DNA of 64,000 bases from Actinobacteria bacterium OV320. Lineage in GTDB: Bacteria; Actinomycetota; Actinomycetes; Streptomycetales; Streptomycetaceae. The notes under the pieces are model-generated. The model ran no database searches. It had not been told where the DNA came from and saw only the letters and a list, made by a program, of their open reading frames with translations. This document shows, one piece after another, positions 51,447-60,700 of this stretch. The stretch spans positions 248,001-312,000 of the forward strand of contig LJCX01000029.1 of NCBI GenBank assembly GCA_001298545.1. The letters are read 5' to 3'. A program made the translations under genes and the position numbers. Numbering within the stretch: position 1 is the stretch's first letter; each line of letters opens with the position of its first letter.

Positions 51447-52676
51447 ATGAGCTACCGCACGGCTGACTCCTTGCGTCCCGTCACCCTCGACGATGTGCGC
51501 GGGGCCCAGAAGATGCTGTCGGGTGTGGCGCGGACGACCGCGATGGAGGGCAGCAGGCACCTGTCCCAGCTGGTCGGGGCGCCGGTGCACTTCAAGTGCG
51601 AGAACCTGCAGCGCACGGGGTCGTTCAAGCTGCGCGGCGCGTACGTCCGGATCGCCGGGCTGCTGCCGGAGGAGCGGGCCGCGGGGGTGGTCGCGGCGAG
51701 CGCGGGCAACCACGCGCAGGGTGTGGCGCTGGCCTCGACGGTGCTGGGCGTGCACTCCACGGTGTTCATGCCCCAGGGCGCTCCGCTGCCGAAGATCAGC
51801 GCCACCCGCGAGTACGGCGCCGAGGTGCGCCTGCACGGTCAGGTGGTCGACGAGACGCTGGCCGCGGCGCAGGAGTACGCGGCCGAGACGGGTGCGGTCT
51901 TCATCCATCCCTTCGACCACCCCGACATCATCGCGGGTCAGGGCACGGTCGGCCTGGAGATCCTGGAGCAGTGCCCGGAGGTGCGCACGATCGTCGTCGG
52001 GATCGGCGGCGGCGGGCTGGCGGCGGGCATCGCGGTCGCGGTGAAGGCGCTGCGGCCGGACGTGCGGATCGTCGGGGTGCAGGCGGCCGGGGCCGCGGCG
52101 TACCCGCCCTCGCTGGCGGCCGGGCGGCCGGTGTCGATCCGCACCCCGGCGACGATGGCCGACGGCATCAAGGTCGGCCGGCCCGGTGACGTGCCGTTCT
52201 CCATCGTCGGCGACCTGGTGGACGAGGTGCGCACGGTGACGGAGGACGAGCTGGCCGCGGCGCTGCTGCTGTGTCTGGAGCGGGCCAAGCTGGTCGTCGA
52301 GCCGGCCGGGGCGAGTCCGGTGGCCGCACTGCTCAGCGAGCCCGGCGCCTTCGAGGGCCCGGTCGTCGCGGTGCTGTCCGGCGGCAACGTCGACCCGGTG
52401 CTGATGGAGCGCGTCCTGCGGCACGGCATGGCGGCGCAGGGCCGCTACCTGGCCGTACGCCTGCGACTGACGGACCGGCCGGGCGCCCTCGCCACGCTTC
52501 TGGGGGCGTTGTCAGTGGTCGACGCTAACGTCTTGGACGTGAGCCATCTGCGGACCGACCCCCGGCTCGGGCTGACCGAGGCGGAGGTCGAGCTGCACCT
52601 GGAGACGAAGGGGCCGGAGCACTGCGCCGAGGTCGGCCGAGCCTTGCGCGAGGCCGGTTACACCGTCATCGACTGA
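51447..52676 (+). CDS. ilvA: threonine ammonia-lyase (dehydratase) with C-terminal ACT domain
   Basis: PLP enzyme converting L-threonine to 2-oxobutyrate, entry to isoleucine. The 409 residues have PLP lysine 61 in GSFKLRGA, SAGNHAQGVA near 85, the phosphate loop VGIGGGGLAAGIA near 186-198, and a C-terminal ACT domain at about 333-408 (LAVRLRLTDRPGALATLL, then ANVLDVSHLRTD). The single short ACT domain is the catabolic/biosynthetic hybrid form of Actinobacteria, not the double-ACT E. coli IlvA. The start is ATG 51447, with GGAG close upstream. Confidence 0.92.
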   Translation: MSYRTADSLRPVTLDDVRGAQKMLSGVARTTAMEGSRHLSQLVGAPVHFKCENLQRTGSFKLRGAYVRIAGLLPEERAAGVVAASAGNHAQGVALASTVLGVHSTVFMPQGAPLPKISATREYGAEVRLHGQVVDETLAAAQEYAAETGAVFIHPFDHPDIIAGQGTVGLEILEQCPEVRTIVVGIGGGGLAAGIAVAVKALRPDVRIVGVQAAGAAAYPPSLAAGRPVSIRTPATMADGIKVGRPGDVPFSIVGDLVDEVRTVTEDELAAALLLCLERAKLVVEPAGASPVAALLSEPGAFEGPVVAVLSGGNVDPVLMERVLRHGMAAQGRYLAVRLRLTDRPGALATLLGALSVVDANVLDVSHLRTDPRLGLTEAEVELHLETKGPEHCAEVGRALREAGYTVID

Positions 52677-52804
52677 CGCCGACGGGGGCGTCGACCGAGG
52701 TCGGAGCCCCGGCCGGAACCCGTTCCGAGCGTGCTCGGAACCCACTCGGAGCTCGCTCGGAGCCCGCTTCGAGTCCCTTCGTCACTCGTTCGAGAAAGAG
52801 CGTT

Positions 52805-52840
52805 GTGAGACGCGATACATCGCGTTATGGTGTGTCTCAC
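52805..52840. promoter_or_regulatory. nested inverted repeats upstream of the DrrAB-type exporter
   Basis: The outer arms GTGAGAC (52805-52811) and GTCTCAC (52834-52840) enclose an inner CGCGAT-AC-ATCGCG (52811-52824). The architecture and the CGATACATCGCG core look like a TetR/PadR-type operator. It lies 83 bases before ATG 52924. No regulator gene is adjacent. The 130 bases before it are degenerate CTCGGAG-type repeats. Confidence 0.5.
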
Positions 52841-52923
52841 GCCGCCCCCTTCCCTCCCATCGGGCGGAACGAAAAGTACATACCTAGGCTTTCCGAAGAA
52901 TCCTCAATGACGTGGAGACTGTT

Positions 52924-53955
52924 ATGCCAGGTGCCATCTATGCCGAAGGCCTGGTGAAGACCTTCGGCGACGTAAAGGCTCTGGACGGCGTGGACCTGGA
53001 CGTCCCGGAGGGCACGGTTCTTGGCCTGCTCGGGCCGAACGGAGCGGGCAAGACCACCACGGTCCGCTGCCTGACCACGCTCCTGCGCCCCGACAGCGGC
53101 CGGGCCGTGGTCGCCGGCCTCGACGTGCTCAAGCACCCCAACGAGGTCCGCCGCTCCATCGGCCTGTCCGGCCAGTTCGCGGCCGTGGACGAATACCTCA
53201 CCGGCCGCGAGAACCTCCAGATGGTCGGCATGCTCTACCAGATGAAGGCGGGCGCGGCGAAGGCCCGGGCCGCCGAACTGCTCGACCAGTTCGGCCTCAC
53301 GGAAGCCGCCGACCGCACGGCCAAGACCTACTCCGGAGGCATGCGCCGCCGCCTCGACCTGGCCGCGGCACTGGTCGTCTCACCGCCCGTGATGTTCATG
53401 GACGAGCCGACGACCGGCCTCGACCCGCGCAACCGCCAGATGCTGTGGGAGGTGATCAAGCGCCTCGTCTCCGGTGGTACGACACTGCTGCTCACCACGC
53501 AGTACCTCGAAGAGGCCGACCACCTGGCGCACGACATCGCGGTCGTCGACCACGGCCGGGTGATCGCCCGCGGCACCTCCGACCAGCTCAAGGCCCGCAC
53601 CGGCGGAGAGCGCGTGGAGGTCGTGGTGCACGACCGCGAACACATCGCCACGGCCGCGGAGGTGCTGACCGGGTTCGGCAAGGGTGAGACCACCGTCGAG
53701 CAGCACACCCGCAAGCTCACCGTGCCCGTCGCCGGCGGCGCCAAGCTCCTCGCCGAGGTCATCCGCGAGCTCGACGGCCGGGGCATCGAGATCGACGACA
53801 TCGGCCTGCGCCGCCCCACCCTCGACGACGTCTTCCTGTCCCTGACGGGACACGTCGCCGAGGCGAAGGCCGAGGAGAGCGAGGAGGACCGACGGGACGC
53901 CCCGCGCGGCCAGAGCGGCCAGAGCGGCCAGAGCGAGAGGGAGACCGTCAAATGA
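52924..53955 (+). CDS. DrrA-type ABC exporter ATPase
   Basis: ATPase of a daunorubicin-resistance-like drug or lipid exporter. The 343 residues have Walker A LLGPNGAGKTTT near 37, Q-loop GQFAAVDEYLTGRENL near 86-101, signature YSGGMRRRLDLAAAL near 137-151, Walker B VMFMDEPTTGLD and switch LLTTQYLEEAD. The DrrA-type C-terminal domain includes RRPTLDDVFLSLTGH near 300. A Gly/Gln/Ser repeat (GQSGQSGQS) is near the end. The start is ATG 52924 behind GGAG; the four-codon extension to 52912 is less likely. The stop overlaps the permease start (ATGA). Confidence 0.94.
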   Translation: MPGAIYAEGLVKTFGDVKALDGVDLDVPEGTVLGLLGPNGAGKTTTVRCLTTLLRPDSGRAVVAGLDVLKHPNEVRRSIGLSGQFAAVDEYLTGRENLQMVGMLYQMKAGAAKARAAELLDQFGLTEAADRTAKTYSGGMRRRLDLAAALVVSPPVMFMDEPTTGLDPRNRQMLWEVIKRLVSGGTTLLLTTQYLEEADHLAHDIAVVDHGRVIARGTSDQLKARTGGERVEVVVHDREHIATAAEVLTGFGKGETTVEQHTRKLTVPVAGGAKLLAEVIRELDGRGIEIDDIGLRRPTLDDVFLSLTGHVAEAKAEESEEDRRDAPRGQSGQSGQSERETVK

Positions 53956-54815
53956 GTGCCGTCACCGACGCCGTACGCGGCGCGGCGCCCAAGCCCGCCC
54001 ATCCGCTGGGACAGTCCGTCCGCGACTCACTGGTCATCGCGAAGCGCAACCTGATCCGGATGTCCCGCATCCCGGAGATGGTCATCTTCGGGCTCATCCA
54101 GCCGATCATGTTCGTGGTGCTGTTCACCTACGTGTTCGGCGGATCCATGCAGATCGGCGGCAGCACGAGCGCCACCGACTACACGAACTTCCTGATGGCG
54201 GGCATCTTCGCGCAGACCGTCACCTTCGCCACCGCCGGAGCCGGCGCGGGCATCGCCGACGACATGCACAAGGGCCTCATCGACCGCTTCCGGTCCCTGC
54301 CCATGGCGCGTGGCGCGGTGCTCACCGGCCGCACCCTCGCCGACCTCGTACAGACGGCGCTCACCCTGCTCGTCCTGGCGGTGGTCGCCCTCCTGGTCGG
54401 CTGGCGGGTCGGCTCCGACGGCAGCACCGACGCCGCCCGGGTCCTGGCCGCCTTCGGGCTGCTGCTCCTGCTCGGCTACGCGTTCACCTGGATCGGCGCC
54501 CTGATCGGCCTGAGCGTCCGCACCCCCGAGGCGGCCACCTCCGGCGGACTGATCTGGCTCTTCCCGGTGACCTTCATCTCCAACGCGTTCGTGGACACCA
54601 GCAACATGACGCCGTGGCTGCGCCACATCGCCGAGTGGAACCCGTTCAGTGCCACCGTCCAGGCCTGCCGGGTGCTCTTCGCCAACCCGGGCCAGTCGGC
54701 GTCCGACGCCTGGCCCATGCAGCACCCGGTCTGGGCCTCGCTGATCTACTCGGTGCTGATCGTCGTGATCTTCCGGACGCTGGCGGTCCGCAAGTACCGC
54801 TCGGCGACGGCCTGA
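53952..54815 (+). CDS. DrrB-type ABC-2 exporter permease
   Basis: The 287-residue membrane partner of the preceding ATPase. Six helices are visible at about 38-60, 75-97, 128-152, 162-185, 195-217 and 258-277. The ABC-2 signature region is GIADDMHKGLIDRFRSLPMARGAVLTGRTLADL, and NTSNMTPWLRHIAEWNPFSATV precedes the last helix. The start is ATG 53952, with a 4-bp overlap to the ATPase. A hairpin at 54835-54861 ends the operon. The substrate is not predictable. Confidence 0.94.
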   Translation: MSAVTDAVRGAAPKPAHPLGQSVRDSLVIAKRNLIRMSRIPEMVIFGLIQPIMFVVLFTYVFGGSMQIGGSTSATDYTNFLMAGIFAQTVTFATAGAGAGIADDMHKGLIDRFRSLPMARGAVLTGRTLADLVQTALTLLVLAVVALLVGWRVGSDGSTDAARVLAAFGLLLLLGYAFTWIGALIGLSVRTPEAATSGGLIWLFPVTFISNAFVDTSNMTPWLRHIAEWNPFSATVQACRVLFANPGQSASDAWPMQHPVWASLIYSVLIVVIFRTLAVRKYRSATA

Positions 54816-54834
54816 GCGCCCCGGACATGACGAA

Positions 54835-54861
54835 GCCCCCGGCGGCGTGGGCGCCGGGGGC
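54835..54861. terminator. hairpin between convergent drrB-type and greA genes
   Basis: GCCCCCGGCG (54835-54844) and CGCCGGGGGC (54852-54861), with a 7-base loop. It serves both directions. Confidence 0.8.
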
Positions 54862-54892
54862 AGGTCACAGCGGGGCGACGGACAGGGGCCGG

Positions 54893-55393
54893 TCAGCCGC
54901 TGTAGGCCTCGGCCTTGAGAATGCGCACGGAGGCCTTCTTGCCGTTGGGCAGCTCGTACTCCGCGTCCTCGCCGACCTTGTGGCCGATCACGCCGGTGCC
55001 GAGCGGGGACTGCGGCGAGTAGGTCTCGATGTCCGAGCTCGCGTACTCGCGCGAGGCGAGCAGGAACGTCATGGTGTCGTCCTCGTCGCCGTCGAAGGCG
55101 ATGGTCACGACCATGCCGGGCGCCACCGCGCCGTCGGCGGAAGCCGGGGTCTCGCCGACCTTGGCATTGTCGAGAAGCTGGGTCAGCTGGCGCACACGGA
55201 GCTCCTGCTTGCCCTGCTCCTCCTTGGCCGCGTGGTACCCACCGTTCTCACGCAGGTCCCCCTCCTCGCGCGCGGCCGCGATCTTGGCGGCGATCTCCGT
55301 GCGCGCAGGACCAGTAAGGTACTCAAGCTCGACCTTGAGCTTGTTGTACGCCTCCTGGGTCAGCCAGGTGACGGACTCGCTGGTCTGGGTCAC
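54893..55393 (-). CDS. greA: transcription elongation factor GreA
   Basis: Stimulates the cleavage activity of stalled RNA polymerase. The 166 residues have an N-terminal antiparallel coiled coil with the tip motif AREEGDLRENGGYHAAKEEQG (acidic residues D and E of GDLREN that reach the active site). A C-terminal FKBP-like domain follows, with MVVTIAFDG, TYSPQSPLGTGVIGHKVGE and GKKASVRILK. The start is GTG 55393, behind GAGGAGC; the ten-codon upstream extension is not needed. Confidence 0.95.
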   Translation of the reverse strand: MTQTSESVTWLTQEAYNKLKVELEYLTGPARTEIAAKIAAAREEGDLRENGGYHAAKEEQGKQELRVRQLTQLLDNAKVGETPASADGAVAPGMVVTIAFDGDEDDTMTFLLASREYASSDIETYSPQSPLGTGVIGHKVGEDAEYELPNGKKASVRILKAEAYSG

Positions 55394-55613
55394 AGGTGCT
55401 CCTCGTCGGTACTGGGAATACAAAGCATCGCCCTGCCAAAAGCATGTTCCTCAGGTGATGGGCGAAACCACGAGCCTAACAATTCAGTGGCCGAAGGGGG
55501 AGGACATAAGCCATCAGAATTACGTCAACGCAGGTCAGCGTGTACGTATTGCGGAGGATGCGGCTCGCCCGGCGGCCCCCGCGTCACTCCCTGCCGGTCG
55601 GCGTCGGTCGGCG

Positions 55614-56015
55614 TCAGTCGGCGTGACAGCCGAGCAGCTCGGCCGTCGTGCCCTTGGCCGTCGTACGCAGCGTGACCGTCTTGTCGATGCGCGTGTCCGA
55701 GCCGGCGAAGCGGAAGTCCGCCCGGCCCACCTCGGCGCCGTCGGCCGACTGCGAGCGCACCGTGCAGTAGCCGCTCGCGCCCGAGTCCTTGCGGACCTCC
55801 AGGTGGAGCTGCACCGCCTCGTCCGAGGTCGCCTTGAAGGTGATCACCTCGGCGCTGATCTTGTTCTGGCCGACGTAGTGGTAGGCGAAGTAGCCGACCA
55901 GGGCGAGCAGGAACGCGCCCAGTACGGCGCCGGTGATCCTGAGGTTGTGGTCGGCCCGCTCGTCCGAGGAACGGCCGTAGCGGCCCTCGGGGAGTCGCGT
56001 GCTCGCCGTACTCAT
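55614..56015 (-). CDS. DUF4307 membrane protein
   Basis: A 133-residue single-pass protein: a polar N-terminus, one transmembrane helix at about 28-50 (ITGAVLGAFLLALVGYFAYHYVG), and an extracytoplasmic beta domain with ISAEVITFKATSDEAVQLHLEV and a cysteine pair (GYCTV and LLGCHAD). This is the DUF4307 architecture, constant next to mca and greA in Streptomyces. The start is ATG 56015. The gene is divergent from mca. Confidence 0.88.
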   Translation of the reverse strand: MSTASTRLPEGRYGRSSDERADHNLRITGAVLGAFLLALVGYFAYHYVGQNKISAEVITFKATSDEAVQLHLEVRKDSGASGYCTVRSQSADGAEVGRADFRFAGSDTRIDKTVTLRTTAKGTTAELLGCHAD

Positions 56016-56119
56016 GATCGTCCTCCCGGCACGGAATTATTCGCCTCCCGATTCGGTCACTATAGAAGCCTGCGATCGCGCCGGTTCACACCGGGCGCCG
56101 ACTTACCGAGGATTGAGTC

Positions 56120-57001
56120 TTGACTGACCAGCTGCGACTGATGGCCGTTCACGCGCACCCCGACGACGAGTCGAGCAAGGGCGCGGCCACCATGGCGAAG
56201 TACGTGTCCGAGGGGGTGGACGTGCTGGTCGTGACCTGCACGGGCGGGGAGCGCGGCTCCATCCTCAATCCCAAGCTTCAGGGCGACAAGTACATCGAGG
56301 AGCACATCCACGAGGTACGCAAGAAGGAGATGGACGAGGCTCGCGAGATCCTCGGTGTCAAGCAGGAGTGGCTCGGCTTCATCGACTCGGGCCTGCCCGA
56401 GGGCGATCCGCTGCCGCCGCTGCCCGACGGCTGCTTCGCCCTGGAGGACGTCGACAAGGCGGCCGGTGAACTGGTGAAGCAGATCCGCTCCTTCCGTCCC
56501 CAGGTGATCACCACCTACGACGAGAACGGCGGCTATCCGCACCCCGACCACATCATGACCCACAAGATCTCGATGGTGGCGTTCGAGGGCGCGGACGACG
56601 CCGCGAAGTATCCCGAGGCCGAGTTCGGTCCCGTGTACCGGCCGTCGAAGCTGTACTACAACCAGGGCTTCAACCGTCCCCGCACCGAGGCGCTGCACCA
56701 CGCGATGCTCGACCGCGGCCTGGAGTCGCCCTACGGGGAGTGGCTCAAGCGCTGGGACGAGTTCGGCCAGAAGGAGCGCACGCTCACCACGCACGTTCCG
56801 TGCGCCGACTTCTACGAGATCCGCGACAAGGCGTTGATCGCGCACGCCACGCAGATCGACCCCGACGGCGGCTGGTTCCGGGTGCCGATGGAGATCCAGA
56901 AGGAGGTCTGGCCCACGGAGGAGTACGAGCTCGCGAAGTCCCGCGTCGATACCTCCCTCCCCGAGGACGACCTCTTTGCGGGCATCCGCGACAATGCCTG
57001 A
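56120..57001 (+). CDS. mca: mycothiol S-conjugate amidase
   Basis: Zinc amidase cleaving mycothiol conjugates of electrophiles and antibiotics so that the mercapturic acid is exported. The 293 residues have the PIG-L/LmbE zinc motif AHPDDES (His13, Asp16), GGYPHPDHIMTH with the third zinc histidine near 143, and the family stretch VHP-like YNQGFNRPRTEALHHAMLD. The length and C-terminus match Mca rather than MshB. The start is TTG 56120, with GAGG ten bases upstream. A small membrane protein follows immediately. Confidence 0.93.
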   Translation: MTDQLRLMAVHAHPDDESSKGAATMAKYVSEGVDVLVVTCTGGERGSILNPKLQGDKYIEEHIHEVRKKEMDEAREILGVKQEWLGFIDSGLPEGDPLPPLPDGCFALEDVDKAAGELVKQIRSFRPQVITTYDENGGYPHPDHIMTHKISMVAFEGADDAAKYPEAEFGPVYRPSKLYYNQGFNRPRTEALHHAMLDRGLESPYGEWLKRWDEFGQKERTLTTHVPCADFYEIRDKALIAHATQIDPDGGWFRVPMEIQKEVWPTEEYELAKSRVDTSLPEDDLFAGIRDNA

Positions 57002-57002
57002 C

Positions 57003-57251
57003 ATGAGCGCAAGCGTGAGCCTGGCAATGACGCACCTCGTCCCCCTCGCCAAGGAGGTCGACGAGAACAAGGTCACCCCCGGCGTCCTCGGCTTCATCGT
57101 CTTCGCGGCGATGGCCGTGGCGGTGTGGGGCCTGATGAAGTCCATGAGCAAGCACATGGGCAAGGTCGACTTCAAGGAGCCGGCGGACCCCGAGCAGACC
57201 TCCGCCGCCGGCACGGCGAAGGCGACGGGGAAGCCCTCCTCGACGTCTTGA
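57003..57251 (+). CDS. small conserved membrane protein downstream of mca
   Basis: An 82-residue protein with one transmembrane helix at about 33-52 (GVLGFIVFAAMAVAVWGLM) and a basic, then Pro/Ser/Thr-rich tail (KSMSKHMGKVDFKEP). The start is ATG 57003, one base after the mca stop; ATG 56994 would overlap mca. It is probably co-translated. It is found beside mca in Streptomyces as I recall; function is unknown. Tandem 15-bp repeats begin 33 bases after its stop. Confidence 0.75.
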   Translation: MSASVSLAMTHLVPLAKEVDENKVTPGVLGFIVFAAMAVAVWGLMKSMSKHMGKVDFKEPADPEQTSAAGTAKATGKPSSTS

Positions 57252-57283
57252 GGCGAGTGCGCGGCGAGAGCGCGCGGCGCGGC

Positions 57284-57358
57284 GACGCGTGGCGCCGGGA
57301 CGCGTGGCGCCGGGACGAGTGGCGCCGGGACGCGTGGCGCCGGGACGAGTGGCGCCGG
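57284..57358. repeat. 15-bp tandem repeat, five copies
   Basis: GACGCGTGGCGCCGG and GACGAGTGGCGCCGG alternate at 57284, 57299, 57314, 57329 and 57344, in the order CGCG, CGCG, CGAG, CGCG, CGAG. They are otherwise identical, so the expansion is recent. Confidence 0.9.
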
Positions 57359-57764
57359 GGTGCGGGCTGACCGCCTCGCTCCGGCGCCGGTCTCGCCCTT
57401 GAGCGTGCCCCACCCCGGGCCCGTCGCCCTCCTGCGCATGCCCCGCCGCCCGTCGCCCCCCAGCGCATGACCCGCCCCGGGCGAGCTTCACCCGGGGTCT
57501 GCCCCGGCCCGCGCCCGTTCTGCCCGGCGCCTGCCGTGCCCCGGCGCCCGTCTCTGTCCCGGGAGCCTGCCCTGTTCCGGCGCCCGTTCTGCCCGGCGCC
57601 CGCCTTACCCCGGCGCCCGCCTTACCCCGGCACCTGTCTCGCCCCCCCCGCGCCCGCGCCTGCCCCGCCCCCGGGGCGCGCCTCACCCCGGCACCCGTCT
57701 CACCCCGCGCCTGCCCGCGCGCGGGGCGCGCCTCACCCCGTGTGCCACGCCCGGTTCGCGGCAC
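57359..57764. other. C-rich degenerate repeat desert between convergent genes
   Basis: Filled with variants of CCCCGGCGCCCG(C/T)C and CTCACCCCG(G)CAC, for example around 57540-57560, 57590-57640 and 57690-57740. No gene. It is presumably transcribed as the 3' region of the minus-strand STAND gene or not at all. Confidence 0.65.
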
Positions 57765-60700
57765 CTACTCGTCGTTCACCGTCACGCCCATGACCTCTCG
57801 GCCGTGTCTGCCGGGTACCAGGCCCAGGCGCCAGGCCTGCCAGCCGGACTCCAGGCGGATGCCTCGTTCCAGCAGTAGCCCGTAGGCCTCCAGGCACTCG
57901 GTCAGTCGGGTGTCGCGCAGTGGGTGGTGGGTGCGGACCAGCTGGGCCAGTTCCTCCTGGGCCACCGCCGTGCCGACCTCGACCCCGCCCGGGGCCGCGT
58001 AGGGCAGCAGGGTGCAGCGCAGGAAGCGGGCCCAGTCCTCGCCGCGCCGGTCGCCGTACGAGGCGAACAGGCCGGCCGCCTCGTCGCACAGGGCCAGGGC
58101 GGCCTGCGTACGGGCGTTCCCCGCGTCGACGATCGCGAGCTCCAGGCAGGTCCAGGCCTCGCCGTGGGCGACGCCGATGCGCTGGAAGTCGGCGCGCGCG
58201 TCGACCAGGAGCTGCCGGGCGAAGCCCGAGTTGCGCAGCGAACCGGTCTGGGCGGCGCGCTGGTCCCGGGTCACCCGGGCCGAGTGGTGGCGGGCACAGG
58301 CCAGGCCGTAGACGTCACGCATCCGGGAGAAGAGGGAGCGGGAACGTTCCAGCTCGCGGACGGCGTGATCCAGGTCGCCCGTCTCCTCCAGGGCCAGGCC
58401 CAGGTAGTAGACCGTCCAGGCCTCACCGCGCGCGTCCTCGTTGTCCCGGTGCCGCGCCGACGCCCGGCGCAGGTCCTCCGCCGCCGGGTCCGGGTCCCCG
58501 GCGATGAGCCGGGCCCGGGCCAGCTGGGTCAGCGCCCAGGCCTCACCGCGGGCGTCGCGGGTGCGGCCGTAAAGATCGAGGGCCTCGCGCAGATCGGTCT
58601 CGGCCCGCGGGACGTCGCCGCGGCGCAGGTTCAGCTGGCCCAGCTGGAAGTGCGCCCAGGCCTCGCCGTGCACGGAGCCGCCCTCGCGGTGCAGGACCAG
58701 GGAGCGGGTGAGCAGGTCGAGGGCCTCGGCGAGATGCCCCCTGTCCCGCTCGACCGCCGCCAGCGCGTGCATCGTCCAGGCCCGGTCCGTGGCCAGCTCG
58801 GGCGCGGCCTGCAGGTCCATCGCCTCCCGCAGCTTCGCCGCCGCCTCCGTCAGCTGGCCCTGGTGGTGCAGGGTGATGCCGAGCGAGCAGAGGGCGCGAG
58901 CCGCCCCCGCGTCGTGGTGGGCCTGGAGGTAGAGGTCGACGACCGAGCTGAGCGTCGTACGGGCCTTGTCCAGCTCGCCCAGTTGACGGGCCGCGATACC
59001 GGTACGCCACTGCACGGACCGCACCAGCAGGTCCTGGCCGACCGACTGCGCCAGCTCGCTGATCTCACCGAGCCGGTAGAGGTCGCCGCGCAGCAGGCAG
59101 TAGTCGCACAGGGCGCCCAGCAGGCTCAGCACGGCGTTCTGGTCCACGCCCTCCGCGTGCCGCAGCGTCGCCGTGATGAAGCTCGACTCGTCGTCCAGCC
59201 AGCGCAGCGCCTCGTCCAGGGAGGTGAAGCCGTGCGGGGTGAAGCGGTCGGAGCGGGTCGACATGTTGCCGTCGACCAGCCGCAGCACGGAGTCGGCGAG
59301 CTCGGCGTAGCTGACGATCAGGCGTTCCTGGGCCGCCGAGCGCTCGTTCTGCTCCTCCTCGTCGAGGAGCCGGGCCTGGGCGAAGGCACGGACCAGGTCG
59401 TGCAGGCGGTAGCGGTCGCCGCGGACGTGGTCGACCAGGCCGGCGTCGGCGAGGGCCGTGAGATGGCGGGTCGCCTCCGCACGGTCCGTGGCGAGGAGCG
59501 CGGCCGCCGCGGCCGTCCCGAGCGAGGCCCGTCCGGCCAGGGCCAGCCGGCGCAGCAGCCTGCGGGTCACGTCCGGCTGGTCGGTGTAGCGCAGCCACAG
59601 GGCGCGCTCGACCGGCTCCACCGGTCCGTACACCCCCAGGTCCGCCGCCAGCGCGCGCGGTGAGCGCGGGCCGAGCGAGGAGCCCACGACGCGCAGCGCC
59701 AGCGGCAGCCCGCCGCACAACTCCCGTATGCGGTCGGCGGATTCGGCGTCGTACGGGCCGGAGGCGTCCTGGGCGGCCGCGCCCAGCAGTTCCTCCGCGC
59801 CCGCCGCGTCCAGGGGCCGCACCGCCAGTTCGTGCACCCAAGCGGACAGTTCGGCCGGCAGCCCCAGCGGGGTCCGGGCGGTGACCAGGACCAGGCTGTC
59901 GGAACGTTCCGGCACGAGTGCGAGGACCTGTTCGGGGTCCGAGGCGTCGTCCAGGATCACCGTGACCGGCAGGCCGGTCAGGTGCTGCTGGTACAGCTCG
60001 GTGAGCCGCTTGACCTGCTGGTCCGCGGAGGAGCGCTCACGGAAGAGGAGCTGTTCGCGGGGTGCGCCGAGCCGGTTCAGCAGGTGCAGCAGGGCGTCCC
60101 GGGTGGGCAGTGGCGCCTCCTCCGCGCTGTGGCCGCGCAGGTCCACCACGCAGGCGCCGCGGAACTGGTCGCGCAGATCGTGCGCGGCCCGCACCGCGAG
60201 GGTGGTGCGGCCGCTGCCGGGGGGTCCGTGCAGCACGACCACCGTCGGCCGTGTCTGGGTGCTGGCGCGCGCCGCCTGCACCCACTGCCGGAGCTGTCCG
60301 AGTTCGGTCCGGCGCCCGGCGAACGGGCCCTCCGCTTCCGGCAGTTGGGCGAACGACTGGGCCAGCACGTTCCGTCCGCGGGCCGCCGCGCTCTTGTCGG
60401 CGCCGCGCAGCTGCGGTCCCGGCGCCTTCTTCGGGCCGGTCGTCGCGCTCAGCATCCGCTGCTGATCCAGGAAGGGCCGGATGCCCCGCACCTCCAGCGC
60501 GGTGAGCCATTGCAGCCGCAGTTGCTCGGCTCCGCCGGGCTGCCCCGCCTCGCCGGCCCGGTGATGCGCGGCCGGCAGATGGGAGCCCGCCACCTTCACG
60601 ACGGTCGCCGCGGCGCCGACGACGCCGACGGCCACCCCGGCGCCGAGCGCCGTGCCCGGCCCGGTGCCCAGCGCGAGATCGGCGACCGCCGTCGTGACGG

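Noticed and set aside
57284..57358. Possible CRISPR array
   Set aside because: Units are 15 bp with no spacers and no cas genes anywhere in the window.
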